A stretch of DNA of 64,000 nt from Mycobacterium barrassiae (GTDB lineage Bacteria; Actinomycetota; Actinomycetes; Mycobacteriales; Mycobacteriaceae), in assembly GCF_025822765.1 (NCBI RefSeq), contig NZ_JACKUK010000028.1, positions 1-64,000 on the forward strand, read 5' to 3'. The position numbers were made by a program, and so were the translations under genes. This document shows, in pieces, positions 21,031 to 29,184 of this stretch. Below the pieces are notes generated by a model, which was not told where the DNA came from, made no database searches, and saw nothing but the letters and a program-made list of their open reading frames with translations. Within the stretch, counting starts at the first letter, position 1. Each line of letters begins with the position of its first letter.

Positions 21031-23073
21031 TTAGAGAACGGCCCGCACGCTCACCTCGGGGCGAAGGTCCAGCCTGCGCAGTAGTTGAGCGTTGGCCGCC
21101 ACCACCACGGTCGAGGCCGACATCAAGATCGCGCCGACCGACATCGGCATCACGAACCCGATCGGCGCCAGGACGCCCGCGGCGAGCGGCACCGAGATCA
21201 GGTTGTATCCCGCTGCCCACCAAAGGTTCTGCTTCATCTTGCGATAGGTCGCCTTGGACAGCGCGATGACCGAGAGCACCGACCGTGGGTCCGAACTGGC
21301 GAGGATCACACCGGCCGACGCGATCGCCACATCGGTGCCCGCGCCGATCGCGATGCCCACGTCAGCCTGAGCCAGCGCCGGCGCGTCGTTGACGCCGTCC
21401 CCGACGAAGGCCACCTTCAGCCCCTCCTGCTGGAGCTCGGCGACCTTCGCGGCCTTGTCTTCAGGCCGCACACCTGCGAACACGCGGTCGATGCCGAGGT
21501 CATTGGCCACCGATTGCGCCACCGATTCCGCGTCGCCTGTGATCATCACCACCTCGATGCCCAGCCGGTGCAACGCGTCGACGGCCTGGCGGGACTCCGG
21601 GCGCACCTCGTCGGCCAGCTTGAGCGCCCCGGCCACCTCTCCGTTGACTAGGACGTGCAGCACGATTGCGCCCTCGTCTCGCCACGGCAGCACGTCGGGA
21701 AGCTCGTCCTGCCCCGCCTCCTCGAGCAGACGCGGGCCGCCGACCCGCACCTGCTGCCCGTCCACCTCCGCCTCGACCCCGACCGCCGGCGACGAGCTGA
21801 ACCCCGACCACTGGGGAATCGCCAGCTCTCGCCTGCGGGCGGCGTCGACGATCGCACGTGCCAGCGGGTGCTCCGAATCGGCCTCCGCGGCCGCGGCCAG
21901 CGCCAGGACCTCGTCCTCAGCGCGGCCCGAGGCGGCGGCGATCGCGGTGACCGTGGGTTCGCCCTTGGTCAGCGTGCCGGTCTTGTCGAACAGCACCGCG
22001 CCGACGGTGCGCATACTCTCCAGGGCCAGCCGATCCTTGATCAGGACGCCGCCGCGGGCGGCGCGTTCGGTCGCGATGGACACCACCAACGGAATCGCCA
22101 GCCCCAGCGCGTGCGGGCAGGCGATCACCAGCACCGTGATCGTGCGCACCACGGCCTCCTGGGGCTGACCCAACAGGCCCCACGCGACGGCGGTGACGAG
22201 CGCGGAGCCCAGCGCGAACCAGAACAGCCAGCCCGCGGCGGTATCCGCGATCCGCTGCGCCCGCGACGAGGAGTTCTGTGCCTCGGTGACGAGCCGCTGG
22301 ATGCCCGCCAGCGCGGTGTCGTCGCCGACCGCGGTCACCCGCACGCGCAGCCCGGAGTCGGTGGCGACGGTGCCCGCGACCACGTGTTCGCCGACGCCTC
22401 GTCGCACCGGACGAGACTCGCCGGTCACCATCGACTCGTCGACGTCCGCTGATCCGTCCACGATCTCGCCGTCGGCGGGGACGCTTCCGCCTGGTCGCAC
22501 GACGACCACGTCGCCGACGCGCAGCTCCGGCGGCGCGACCGTCTCGGTGCTGTCGCCGACCACACGCTCGGCCTCGTCGGGCAGCAGCGCGGCAAGAGAG
22601 TCCAGCGCCGACGTGGTCTGCGCCAGCGACCGCATCTCGATCCAGTGGCCCAGCAGCATGATGACGATCAGCAGCGCCAACTCCCACCAGAAGTCCAGCT
22701 GGTGGTGCAGCACGCCGAGGCTGGCGCCCCACGACGATACGAACGCGACGGTGATGGCCAGCCCGATCAGCAGCATCATTCCCGGTGCACGAGAACGGAT
22801 CTCGCTGATGGCACCGGTGAGGAACGGTCGGCCACCCCACACGTACATCACCGTGCCGAGCACCGGAGAGACCCACTGCGCGCCGGGGAACTGCGGTGCC
22901 GGGTAGCCGAGGATCATCGCGAACATCGGCGACAGCGCCACCGTTGGCACGGCCAACACGAGCATCACCCAGAACAGCCGTCGGAACGCCGCAACGTGAT
23001 CGCCGTGACCCGCATGTTCGTGGCCCTCATGACCGGTAGACGTCTGATGCTGGGTGTGCTCAACCTCGGTCAT
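21031..23073 (-). CDS. Copper-type P1B-3 ATPase (CPH motif, CopB-like)
   Basis: This 680-residue heavy-metal ATPase has a short histidine-rich N terminus (about ten His in the first 26 residues) in place of a CxxC metal-binding domain. The intramembrane metal motif is CPH (C319-P320-H321) rather than CPC, which places it in the P1B-3 group described as exporting copper. The phosphorylated aspartate is D363 in DKTGTLTKG; TGES and the hinge GDGVNDAPAL are intact. About eight membrane helices are present. A CsoR-like palindrome begins 11 bp upstream of the ATG, suggesting copper-induced expression. No chaperone or csoR gene is adjacent. Confidence 0.88.
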   Translation of the reverse strand: MTEVEHTQHQTSTGHEGHEHAGHGDHVAAFRRLFWVMLVLAVPTVALSPMFAMILGYPAPQFPGAQWVSPVLGTVMYVWGGRPFLTGAISEIRSRAPGMMLLIGLAITVAFVSSWGASLGVLHHQLDFWWELALLIVIMLLGHWIEMRSLAQTTSALDSLAALLPDEAERVVGDSTETVAPPELRVGDVVVVRPGGSVPADGEIVDGSADVDESMVTGESRPVRRGVGEHVVAGTVATDSGLRVRVTAVGDDTALAGIQRLVTEAQNSSSRAQRIADTAAGWLFWFALGSALVTAVAWGLLGQPQEAVVRTITVLVIACPHALGLAIPLVVSIATERAARGGVLIKDRLALESMRTVGAVLFDKTGTLTKGEPTVTAIAAASGRAEDEVLALAAAAEADSEHPLARAIVDAARRRELAIPQWSGFSSSPAVGVEAEVDGQQVRVGGPRLLEEAGQDELPDVLPWRDEGAIVLHVLVNGEVAGALKLADEVRPESRQAVDALHRLGIEVVMITGDAESVAQSVANDLGIDRVFAGVRPEDKAAKVAELQQEGLKVAFVGDGVNDAPALAQADVGIAIGAGTDVAIASAGVILASSDPRSVLSVIALSKATYRKMKQNLWWAAGYNLISVPLAAGVLAPIGFVMPMSVGAILMSASTVVVAANAQLLRRLDLRPEVSVRAVL

Positions 23074-23083
23074 GTCGGCGATT

Positions 23084-23104
23084 ATATACCCCTAGGGGGT
23101 ATAT
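23084..23104. promoter_or_regulatory. CsoR-like copper operator
   Basis: ATATACCCC and GGGGGTATAT face each other around a central TA, a 21-bp near-perfect palindrome with G-tract arms like the sites of CsoR-family repressors. It lies between the copper ATPase start (10-bp gap) and the divergent thioesterase gene. Confidence 0.7.
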
Positions 23105-23136
23105 GGCCAGGGCTCGGCCCGTCACGCTGTATCGCG

Positions 23137-23940
23137 ATGTCACACCCGTTGAACACTCCGCTGGGCCGCTTCGGCATCGTGACGTCGCTGGACGGCCCCG
23201 ACGGTTGTGTCGCGTCGATCCCCGCGGGGCAGATGTTCAATCCGTTGACCGGCGCGCCGACGATCGCCCCGCTGGCGATGCTCGTCGACCATGCTGGCGG
23301 CCTGGTCAACCACCACCGCCGCGGCGACGGCGAGTGGACGGTCTCCAGCGAGCTGTCGCTCGAGGTCCGCCCGGACGCCGTCGACGTCATCGCCGAAGCC
23401 CCTGACGTACCCGTCGCGGCGACCTCGAAACCGTTCGGTGCGAAGAGCGATGTCGCCCTTGGGCTCTGTGAGTTCACCCATCGAGGCATCACGCTGGCCA
23501 CCGGAACCGTGCGGTCGTTCTACATCAGTGCGCCGGGAAACCTCGCCGAGTTTCCCGACGGCCCGACGGGTCCGTTGCCGCCCGGCACGCTGAGCGATCG
23601 CATGGCGGTCCGGGTCGCCGAGAGCGGCGGTGCGGCCAAGGTACTTCAGCAACTGCCGGACCCGGTGCTGAACAATAGCCTCGGCATCGTGCACGGCGGC
23701 GTGTCCGCCATGGCGCTCGAGTTGGTGGCCTCGGCCGCGATCAACGAAGGTCGGGAAGACAGGCCACTGCGGACCGCGTCACTGCGGGTCAACTTCATCC
23801 GCCAGTTCATCAGTGGTCCCGAATCGCGTTATGTCGGAACGGCTTTACGGGTGGGCCGCCGCAGCGGTATCGGCGAGGCGCAAGCCATCGGTCCCGATGG
23901 TAAGGCCGCCATCATCGCGCGACTCACCGCCTACGCCTGA
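23137..23940 (+). CDS. PaaI-type hotdog thioesterase family protein
   Basis: This 267-residue protein probably consists of two hotdog folds. The C-terminal one carries the PaaI-like LNNSLGIVHGGVSAMALELVAS segment, and the N-terminal one has a degenerate copy around PTIAPLAMLVDHAGG. Members hydrolyse acyl-CoA thioesters; the substrate is unknown. The frame is open far upstream, through the copper ATPase gene on the other strand, but the ATG at 23137 (MSHPLNT) is the first plausible start after the operator. A long hairpin follows the stop. Confidence 0.72.
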   Translation: MSHPLNTPLGRFGIVTSLDGPDGCVASIPAGQMFNPLTGAPTIAPLAMLVDHAGGLVNHHRRGDGEWTVSSELSLEVRPDAVDVIAEAPDVPVAATSKPFGAKSDVALGLCEFTHRGITLATGTVRSFYISAPGNLAEFPDGPTGPLPPGTLSDRMAVRVAESGGAAKVLQQLPDPVLNNSLGIVHGGVSAMALELVASAAINEGREDRPLRTASLRVNFIRQFISGPESRYVGTALRVGRRSGIGEAQAIGPDGKAAIIARLTAYA

Positions 23941-23943
23941 CCA

Positions 23944-24002
23944 TCGAAATCCACGTTTCGCAGGGAAAATTCGAGAAGAACTCTGCAGAACGTCGATTTC
24001 GA
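23944..24002. terminator. Hairpin after the thioesterase gene
   Basis: Bases 23944-23963 pair with 23983-24002 in a 20-position stem with three mismatches (TCGAAATC-ACGTT paired with AACGT-GATTTCGA, then GCAG/CTGC) and a 19-nt loop. It separates the thioesterase from the bicupin gene, ending 15 bp before the latter's start. Confidence 0.6.
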
Positions 24003-24016
24003 CGCAAGCATGTGGC

Positions 24017-25078
24017 ATGGCCTCAACATCAAGGACACCCGTCCTCCATGCCACCTCGTTGATCGACGGCGAGATCGTCGAGCAGAACGACCTCGGGTCC
24101 CTCACCCGCATCACTGCCGACACGCTGCCGATCCTGTCCGGTCTGTCGATCAAACGGGCCGTCATCAACCCCGGCGCGATGCGCACCCCGCACTGGCACG
24201 CCAACTGCAACGAGCTCACCTACTGCATCTCCGGCACCTCGCTGGTGTCGGTACTCGACAGCTACTCCAGGTTCTCCAGCTTCACGATCTCGGCCGGCGA
24301 GATGTTCCACGTCGACTCGGGATCGCTGCATCACATCGAGAACATCGGCGAAGAGCCGGCCGAGTTCATCCTCGCGTTCCGCAGCGAGCGTCCGGAAGAC
24401 TTCGGTCTGGCAGCGTCTTTCGGCGCCATGACCGACGCGGTGCTCGGTAACACCTACGACCTGCCTGCCGCCGATTTCGCCAAGATGCGACGTGACACCA
24501 CCGACCGTAAGTTCGCCGCGCGCGCAGGAGATCCCGAGGTTCCGTCAACCGCGCGCTTCGACGATCCGCACAAGTTCGCCGTCGAGGCGCAGAGCCCCGC
24601 GATCGGCGTCGCGGTCGGCTCGGCACGGTTGGCCCGCGCGCAGTACTGGCCGGCGCTGAAGGATCTGTCGATGTACTCGTTGCGGATCCGCGAGGACGGC
24701 ATGCGCGAACCGCACTGGCATCCGATCACGGCCGAAATGGGCTACGTCCACAAGGGATCTGGGCGCATGACCGTGATGGGTCCCGACGGTTCCCTCGACA
24801 CGTACTACCTCAAAGAGGGCGACGTCTACTTCATCCCGCGCGCCTACCCGCACCACATCGAGGTCGTCGAGGCACCGGACATCCACTTCGCGATCTTCTT
24901 CGATCAGCCGATGCCCGGCGACATCGGTTACCGCGCCTCGGCGAGCGCGTACTCGCGGGAGGTGCTGGCCGCGACGTTCAACATGCACATCGACGACCTG
25001 CCCGCCTTCCCGTTCACCAAGACCGACCCGTTGATCGTCAATCGGTGCAACCCGGTCGACCCGGTCGCGACGGGTTAG
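24017..25078 (+). CDS. Bicupin, oxalate decarboxylase-like
   Basis: This 353-residue protein has two cupin domains, each with a metal-binding HWH motif: TPHWHANCNELTYC (around residue 59) and EPHWHPITAEMGYV (around 235). Later histidines are in SLHHIEN and YPHHIEV. The architecture matches oxalate decarboxylase/oxidase-type bicupins, which bind manganese, but the activity cannot be confirmed. ATG 24017 gives a start just before the conserved region. Its stop codon directly abuts the stop codon of dps on the other strand. Confidence 0.78.
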   Translation: MASTSRTPVLHATSLIDGEIVEQNDLGSLTRITADTLPILSGLSIKRAVINPGAMRTPHWHANCNELTYCISGTSLVSVLDSYSRFSSFTISAGEMFHVDSGSLHHIENIGEEPAEFILAFRSERPEDFGLAASFGAMTDAVLGNTYDLPAADFAKMRRDTTDRKFAARAGDPEVPSTARFDDPHKFAVEAQSPAIGVAVGSARLARAQYWPALKDLSMYSLRIREDGMREPHWHPITAEMGYVHKGSGRMTVMGPDGSLDTYYLKEGDVYFIPRAYPHHIEVVEAPDIHFAIFFDQPMPGDIGYRASASAYSREVLAATFNMHIDDLPAFPFTKTDPLIVNRCNPVDPVATG

Positions 25079-25633
25079 CTACTTGGCCGACGACTTCTTC
25101 GCCCGGCCGGCGGCGGCCTTCTCCGTCTTGGCACCCGCATTGGCCAGCTGCCCGCCCGAGTTCTCGAGGTGCGCTCGGACGAACCACTGGAACTTCTCCA
25201 GTTCGCCCGCCTGGCTGATGAACAAGTCCTGGGACACCAGGTCGAGGTCCTCGAGGCGGTCGATGGCCTTGCGGGTGTCCTCGATGACGCCGGTGTACAC
25301 CAGGTCCAGCGCGGCAAGATGCGCTTGCACGGTGTCACGCTCGACCGAGTAGTCGTCCCAGGTGCGGTCGTTGATGATCGCACCCGGTGTGCCCTTGGGG
25401 GAGGCGCCGAGGGCCGCGATGCGTTCGGCGACGTCGTCGGCGTAACCGCGGACGAGCTCTACCTGGGGGTCGATCATTTCGTGCACACCGATGAAGTTCG
25501 GTCCCACGACGTTCCAGTGCACATGCTTGAGCGTCAGGTGAAGGTCGTTGTACCTGCTGAGCGCCTTCTGCAGGATCTCGGCGACCTCGGCGCCCTGCTT
25601 GTCTGAAAGTCCGGGAATGGTGAACGCAGTCAT
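25079..25633 (-). CDS. dps: Dps-family DNA-binding ferritin-like protein
   Basis: This 184-residue protein is very close to M. smegmatis Dps1 (MSMEG_6467, 183 aa, from memory). It forms a dodecamer that oxidises and stores iron and coats DNA in starvation. The ferroxidase residues lie in LKHVHWNVVGPNFIGVHEMI and the following DPQVELVRGYADDVAERI. The lysine-rich C-terminal tail (ending GRAKKSSAK) is the DNA-binding element. GAAGGAG lies 7 bases before the ATG, and a SigF-type promoter lies 39-63 bp upstream of the ATG. Confidence 0.95.
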   Translation of the reverse strand: MTAFTIPGLSDKQGAEVAEILQKALSRYNDLHLTLKHVHWNVVGPNFIGVHEMIDPQVELVRGYADDVAERIAALGASPKGTPGAIINDRTWDDYSVERDTVQAHLAALDLVYTGVIEDTRKAIDRLEDLDLVSQDLFISQAGELEKFQWFVRAHLENSGGQLANAGAKTEKAAAGRAKKSSAK

Positions 25634-25671
25634 CGAATGGCTCCTTCGCGTAATCGATCTCCCGCGACGTG

Positions 25672-25696
25672 TACCCGCCTACTTCGACCCAAAACC
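25672..25696 (-). promoter_or_regulatory. SigF-type promoter of dps
   Basis: On the minus strand GGTTT (25696-25692) and GGGTA (25676-25672) are separated by 15 bp, matching the mycobacterial SigF consensus. M. smegmatis dps is known to be expressed under stress sigma factors, which fits. Confidence 0.7.
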
Positions 25697-25712
25697 ACAG
25701 ACGAAAGGCACG

Positions 25713-26624
25713 TCACATATCGGCAAGTTTCGGAATGGCCTGCCTGGGGCCGAATCGCGGATTGACCGCGAGACCACTGACTTCCAGCAGCCGGACCGCG
25801 CGGTGGCGGTGCGGGCGCAGCGGTTCGAGAAGCTCGACCATCGCGGGGTCGTCGATCGGATGCCCGAGCAGGCTCCAGCCGATCATCTTGGCCAAGTGGT
25901 AGTCGCCGACCGACAGCGCATCAGCGTCTCCGAACGCGCGCTGGGCAATTTCGGCTGCGGTCCACTCTCCGACGCCGGGCAGCGACATCAGTGCCGCCCG
26001 CGCCTGCTCCGCCGGCCGATCGGCAAGCCGTTCCAACGAGTCGGCCCGCTGGGCGCAGCCCACGATCGTGCGGGCGCGGCCGGGGTCGACGTTGGCCAGG
26101 TGGAACTCCCATGAGGGGATGCGGCGCCACACTTCGGCAGGCGGCGGCACCCGCATGTGCGTGGGCGCGGGGCCGGGCGCAGGCGCACCGTATTTCGTGA
26201 CGAGCGACCGCCACGCCCGTCGGGCGTCCTTGCCGTAGACCCGCTGTTCGAGCACCGCGGGAACGAGCGCCTCCAGTACCCGGTGGGTGCGGCCCAGCCG
26301 CAGGTACGGGACCCGCCGATGCGCGGCGGCGATCGTCGGCTCAGCAGGAACAAAGCCCGCCGCGTCGTCGTCGTGTCCGAGTTGGCGGGGAAGCGATTCG
26401 GTGAATTCACTTGCGCCGCAGCCCCATGCCTCGCAGTCCACGGTGTCCGGCGCGGACTTGGTGATACGGGCGGTGACGGGCCCGCTGCGCATCAGACTGG
26501 TGCGCCAGATAGCGCCGTCGGCGGCGTCGTGGTAGCACGGATCGGCACGGCCACGGCGCAGCGGCGACAGCGTCAGGCCAGGGCTGGCCGGACCGGCGAA
26601 CACGACGCTGACCGAGCGGTACAC
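25713..26624 (-). CDS. AlkA-like HhH-GPD DNA glycosylase
   Basis: This 303-residue protein of the DNA-3-methyladenine glycosylase II superfamily has a helix-hairpin-helix (LMSLPGVGEWTAAEIAQRAF, about residues 215-234), followed by the catalytic aspartate region DADALSVGDYHLAKMIGW. It would remove alkylated bases in base excision repair. The GTG start gives a basic N-terminal domain. The gene lies 9 bp downstream of the DUF427 gene on the same strand, so the two are probably cotranscribed. The pairing resembles Rv0140/Rv0142 order from memory. Confidence 0.8.
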   Translation of the reverse strand: MYRSVSVVFAGPASPGLTLSPLRRGRADPCYHDAADGAIWRTSLMRSGPVTARITKSAPDTVDCEAWGCGASEFTESLPRQLGHDDDAAGFVPAEPTIAAAHRRVPYLRLGRTHRVLEALVPAVLEQRVYGKDARRAWRSLVTKYGAPAPGPAPTHMRVPPPAEVWRRIPSWEFHLANVDPGRARTIVGCAQRADSLERLADRPAEQARAALMSLPGVGEWTAAEIAQRAFGDADALSVGDYHLAKMIGWSLLGHPIDDPAMVELLEPLRPHRHRAVRLLEVSGLAVNPRFGPRQAIPKLADM

Positions 26625-26633
26625 CCGATCAGG

Positions 26634-27008
26634 CTATGCGACCGAGACGACAGCCTTGTCGGGGTAGAACGCCACGTGTCCGGCGATCGCGGCCACCGCC
26701 GGATAGGGCGCCTCGTATGTCCAGATCGCGTCCTCGACGGTGTCTCCGGCGTTGGTGACGACGTGGTAGTAGCTCGCCTCACCCTTGTACGGGCAGTACG
26801 TCTGCGTGTCGCTCTCGCGCAGTGAGGACTGCACGACATCGGCCTTCGGGATGTACTGCACAGCGGGATACGTCGACTCCTGCAGGGTCAGCGCGTTGTC
26901 GCTCTCGGCCACCACTTCACCGTTCACGCTGACGGTGACGTGCGCACCGGTCGGTTCGACGGTGATGGGGTGGGCCGAGGTGGGCTCAAGGACGGGTCGA
27001 TCGCTCAT
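26634..27008 (-). CDS. DUF427-domain protein (Rv0140-like)
   Basis: This 124-residue single-domain protein has the DUF427 signature: TYPAVQYIPKADV, then TYCPYKGEASYYHV, then AIWTYEAPYPAV. The fold is a small beta barrel; its function is not established. It precedes the glycosylase by 9 bp and is divergent from a polyketide cyclase-like gene. From memory, its M. tuberculosis counterpart Rv0140 sits beside Rv0138-Rv0139; here those two neighbours lie 9 kb away. Confidence 0.85.
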   Translation of the reverse strand: MSDRPVLEPTSAHPITVEPTGAHVTVSVNGEVVAESDNALTLQESTYPAVQYIPKADVVQSSLRESDTQTYCPYKGEASYYHVVTNAGDTVEDAIWTYEAPYPAVAAIAGHVAFYPDKAVVSVA

Positions 27009-27055
27009 GTGTAGACCAACGTGGCGGTACCGGTCAGGATTCCGGTGCCGCTGGC

Positions 27056-27061
27056 TACGAT
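27056..27061 (+). promoter_or_regulatory. Leaderless-type -10 box for the SRPBCC gene
   Basis: TACGAT ends 6 bases before the ATG at 27068, consistent with a transcript beginning on the start codon. Confidence 0.45.
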
Positions 27062-27067
27062 CGCCGC

Positions 27068-27538
27068 ATGAATGAACACGGTCCCGCGACCGCCGAGGCG
27101 TCGACGGATATCGCCGCCGACCCGACGACGGTATATGCGCTGATCACCGACCTGCCCACGCTCGCATCGCTGGCCGAGGAGGTCAACGCAATGGAGTGGC
27201 ACAAGGGCGACCGCGTCGCACCCGGCGCCGTCTTCAGAGGCCACAATCGGCAGGGCAGCAGGAAGTGGACGACCACGTGCACGGTGACCGAAGCCGAGCC
27301 GGGGCGGGCGTTCGCCTTCGACGTCAAGAGCTTCGTGCTCCCCGTCGCGCACTGGCGCTACGACATCACCGCCACCGAGGGCGGATGCACCGTCACCGAA
27401 CGCACCTGGGACAAGCGGCCCGGATGGTTCCGTACCCCGGCGGGCATCGCGACCGGCGTCCGCGACCGTGACACCGCCAACGCCAAACACATCGAGCTCA
27501 CGCTGCAACGGCTGAAGGAGCGCGCCGAGCGGGGGTGA
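27068..27538 (+). CDS. SRPBCC (polyketide cyclase/START-like) protein
   Basis: This 156-residue protein has the helix-grip fold: an N-terminal strand and helix with IAADPTTVYALITDLPTLAS, then alternating beta strands, and a long C-terminal helix (KHIELTLQRLKERAE). Such proteins bind hydrophobic ligands, and mycobacteria have many of unknown ligand. It has a leaderless-type promoter and ends 3 bp before the stop of the convergent flavoprotein gene. Confidence 0.75.
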   Translation: MNEHGPATAEASTDIAADPTTVYALITDLPTLASLAEEVNAMEWHKGDRVAPGAVFRGHNRQGSRKWTTTCTVTEAEPGRAFAFDVKSFVLPVAHWRYDITATEGGCTVTERTWDKRPGWFRTPAGIATGVRDRDTANAKHIELTLQRLKERAERG

Positions 27539-27541
27539 ACG

Positions 27542-28921
27542 TCAGGGCCGGCCGGCGATCTTGTCGGCGACCACGGCGATGGGCGACGTCCGTTTGATCC
27601 CGCGGGCCTCGTGCCAGTCGGCGGCCTTGTACGCCAGATACATGCCGCGTACGCCAAGCCATCGCAACGGCTCGGGTTCCCAGTCGCGCGATTGGTGGCC
27701 GACCCAGGGCAGTTCGAGGAGCCGTGTTTGACGCCCGAGCACCAGGTCGGTCAGGGTGCGCCCGGCCAGGTTGGTGGCGGTGACGCCATGCCCGACGTAG
27801 CCACCGGCCGCGCCCAAACCCGTTGCCTTGTCGAAGGTTACGCACGCCTCCCAGTCGCGCGGCACGGCGAGCACCCCGCACCATGCGTGCGCGATCGGGA
27901 TGTCGCGGGTCTGCGGCAGCGCGGCGTGCAGCACCGAGGTGAGGTGGGCGATCGTGCGTTCCGGCACTCGGCCGTCGATATCGGTACGGGAGCCGAAGCG
28001 GTAGGGCACGCTTCGGCCGCCGATCGCAATGCGGTCGTCCACGGTGCGTTGTGCGTAGAAGAAGCCGTGCGCGGTGTCGCCGAGCGTCTCACGGCCCTGC
28101 CAGCCGATCGTCTCCCAAATGTCCTGCGGTATGGGCGCTGTCGCGATCATCGAGCTGTTCATCGGGAGCCAGCGTCTGCGCAACCCCGGCAGCTTGGCGG
28201 TGAAGCCTTCGGTGGTGCGCAGCACGACGGGTGCGCGAACGGTGCCAAGCGCTGTCTTGATCCGGCCTGGACGGATCTCGATGACCGGCGTTCTCTCGTA
28301 GAGGTCGACGCCGAGCCGCTCGACGGTGTCGGCCAGGCCACGCACGAGGTGGGCCGGCTGTATCCGCGCGCAGTGTGGGTTGTGGTAGGCCGACACCACG
28401 CCGTCGATTCGAATACGTTGTGCCGACTCCTCTTTCGTGAGCTCGGCGATACCGTCGACTTTCCAGGACCGCTCTTCGGTGACTTCGGCCGCCAGCCGCG
28501 ACGCCTGGGCGCGGTTGCGGGCCACGTGCAGCGTTCCGCCCTTGACGATGCCGGCGTCGATGCCTTCGCGTTCGGTGACGTCGATGACCTCGTCCACCGC
28601 ATCGTTGAGGGCCTGCTGCCAGGCCAGTACGCTCTCCCGCCCGTACTGCTTCGCCATCCGGTGGCGATCGCCGGGCACCAACCCCGACAGCCACCCCCCG
28701 TTGCGGCCCGATGCGCCGAACCCGGCGAACCGCCCCTCCACCACGACGATGCGCAGCGACGGGTCGGCGCGCTTCAGGTAGTACGCCGTCCACAACCCGG
28801 TGTAGCCGGCGCCGACGATGCAGACGTCGGCATCCCGGTCACCCGGAAGCGCTGGACGCACGGCGGGAAGCTGCTCGTACCAGTGCGAGATGCGGCCGTT
28901 GACGGGGCTGGCTGTTGACAC
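27542..28921 (-). CDS. DAO-family FAD-dependent oxidoreductase
   Basis: This 459-residue flavoprotein has an N-terminal FAD motif (DVCIVGAGYTGLWTAYYL, about residues 32-49) and the DAO-type GFGASGRNGGWLSG. It ends with a C-terminal HGVTATNLAGRTLTDL segment that completes the FAD site. It resembles gamma-glutamylputrescine oxidase (PuuB) and other amine or amino-acid oxidases; the substrate is unknown. The start is GTG 28921. Length is typical. It stands alone on its strand, convergent with the SRPBCC gene. Confidence 0.82.
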   Translation of the reverse strand: MSTASPVNGRISHWYEQLPAVRPALPGDRDADVCIVGAGYTGLWTAYYLKRADPSLRIVVVEGRFAGFGASGRNGGWLSGLVPGDRHRMAKQYGRESVLAWQQALNDAVDEVIDVTEREGIDAGIVKGGTLHVARNRAQASRLAAEVTEERSWKVDGIAELTKEESAQRIRIDGVVSAYHNPHCARIQPAHLVRGLADTVERLGVDLYERTPVIEIRPGRIKTALGTVRAPVVLRTTEGFTAKLPGLRRRWLPMNSSMIATAPIPQDIWETIGWQGRETLGDTAHGFFYAQRTVDDRIAIGGRSVPYRFGSRTDIDGRVPERTIAHLTSVLHAALPQTRDIPIAHAWCGVLAVPRDWEACVTFDKATGLGAAGGYVGHGVTATNLAGRTLTDLVLGRQTRLLELPWVGHQSRDWEPEPLRWLGVRGMYLAYKAADWHEARGIKRTSPIAVVADKIAGRP

Positions 28922-29046
28922 CTTCCGATTCTGGCAGGGCGGGGAGGCGGTCGTAAAAGAGGCGTCCGGACCACACCGCTGACCATGCGCTGCTGGAATG
29001 TGCCGACACGAAGCAGGGGGCGACGTGATGAGGCAGTACCAACCGT

Positions 29047-29184
29047 GTGCAAGTTCACCGATATGCGCGCGCGGACCTTGGCCACGCTTGCTCTGTCGGG
29101 TGGGCCCTGCTCATCGTGTGGCGACTGCGACGGGAGCATCGTCCGATTCTGGCAGCACGCGTCAGTGGTGTAATCGGCAGATGA
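29047..29184 (+). CDS. Possible small membrane peptide coupled to the enoyl-CoA hydratase
   Basis: A 45-codon frame begins at GTG 29047 and ends with a TGA overlapping the ATG of the next gene (ATGA), a common coupling arrangement. It contains a hydrophobic run (GWALLIVW) followed by a basic segment (RLRREHR), as in a single-pass peptide. The ribosome binding site is weak and no family is recognised. It may be a remnant of a longer membrane gene. Confidence 0.25.
   Translation: MQVHRYARADLGHACSVGWALLIVWRLRREHRPILAARVSGVIGR

Noticed and set aside
22645-23136. Upstream extension of the thioesterase frame
   Set aside because: It runs opposite the copper ATPase gene and through its operator; no similarity to thioesterases before MSHPLNT at 23137.
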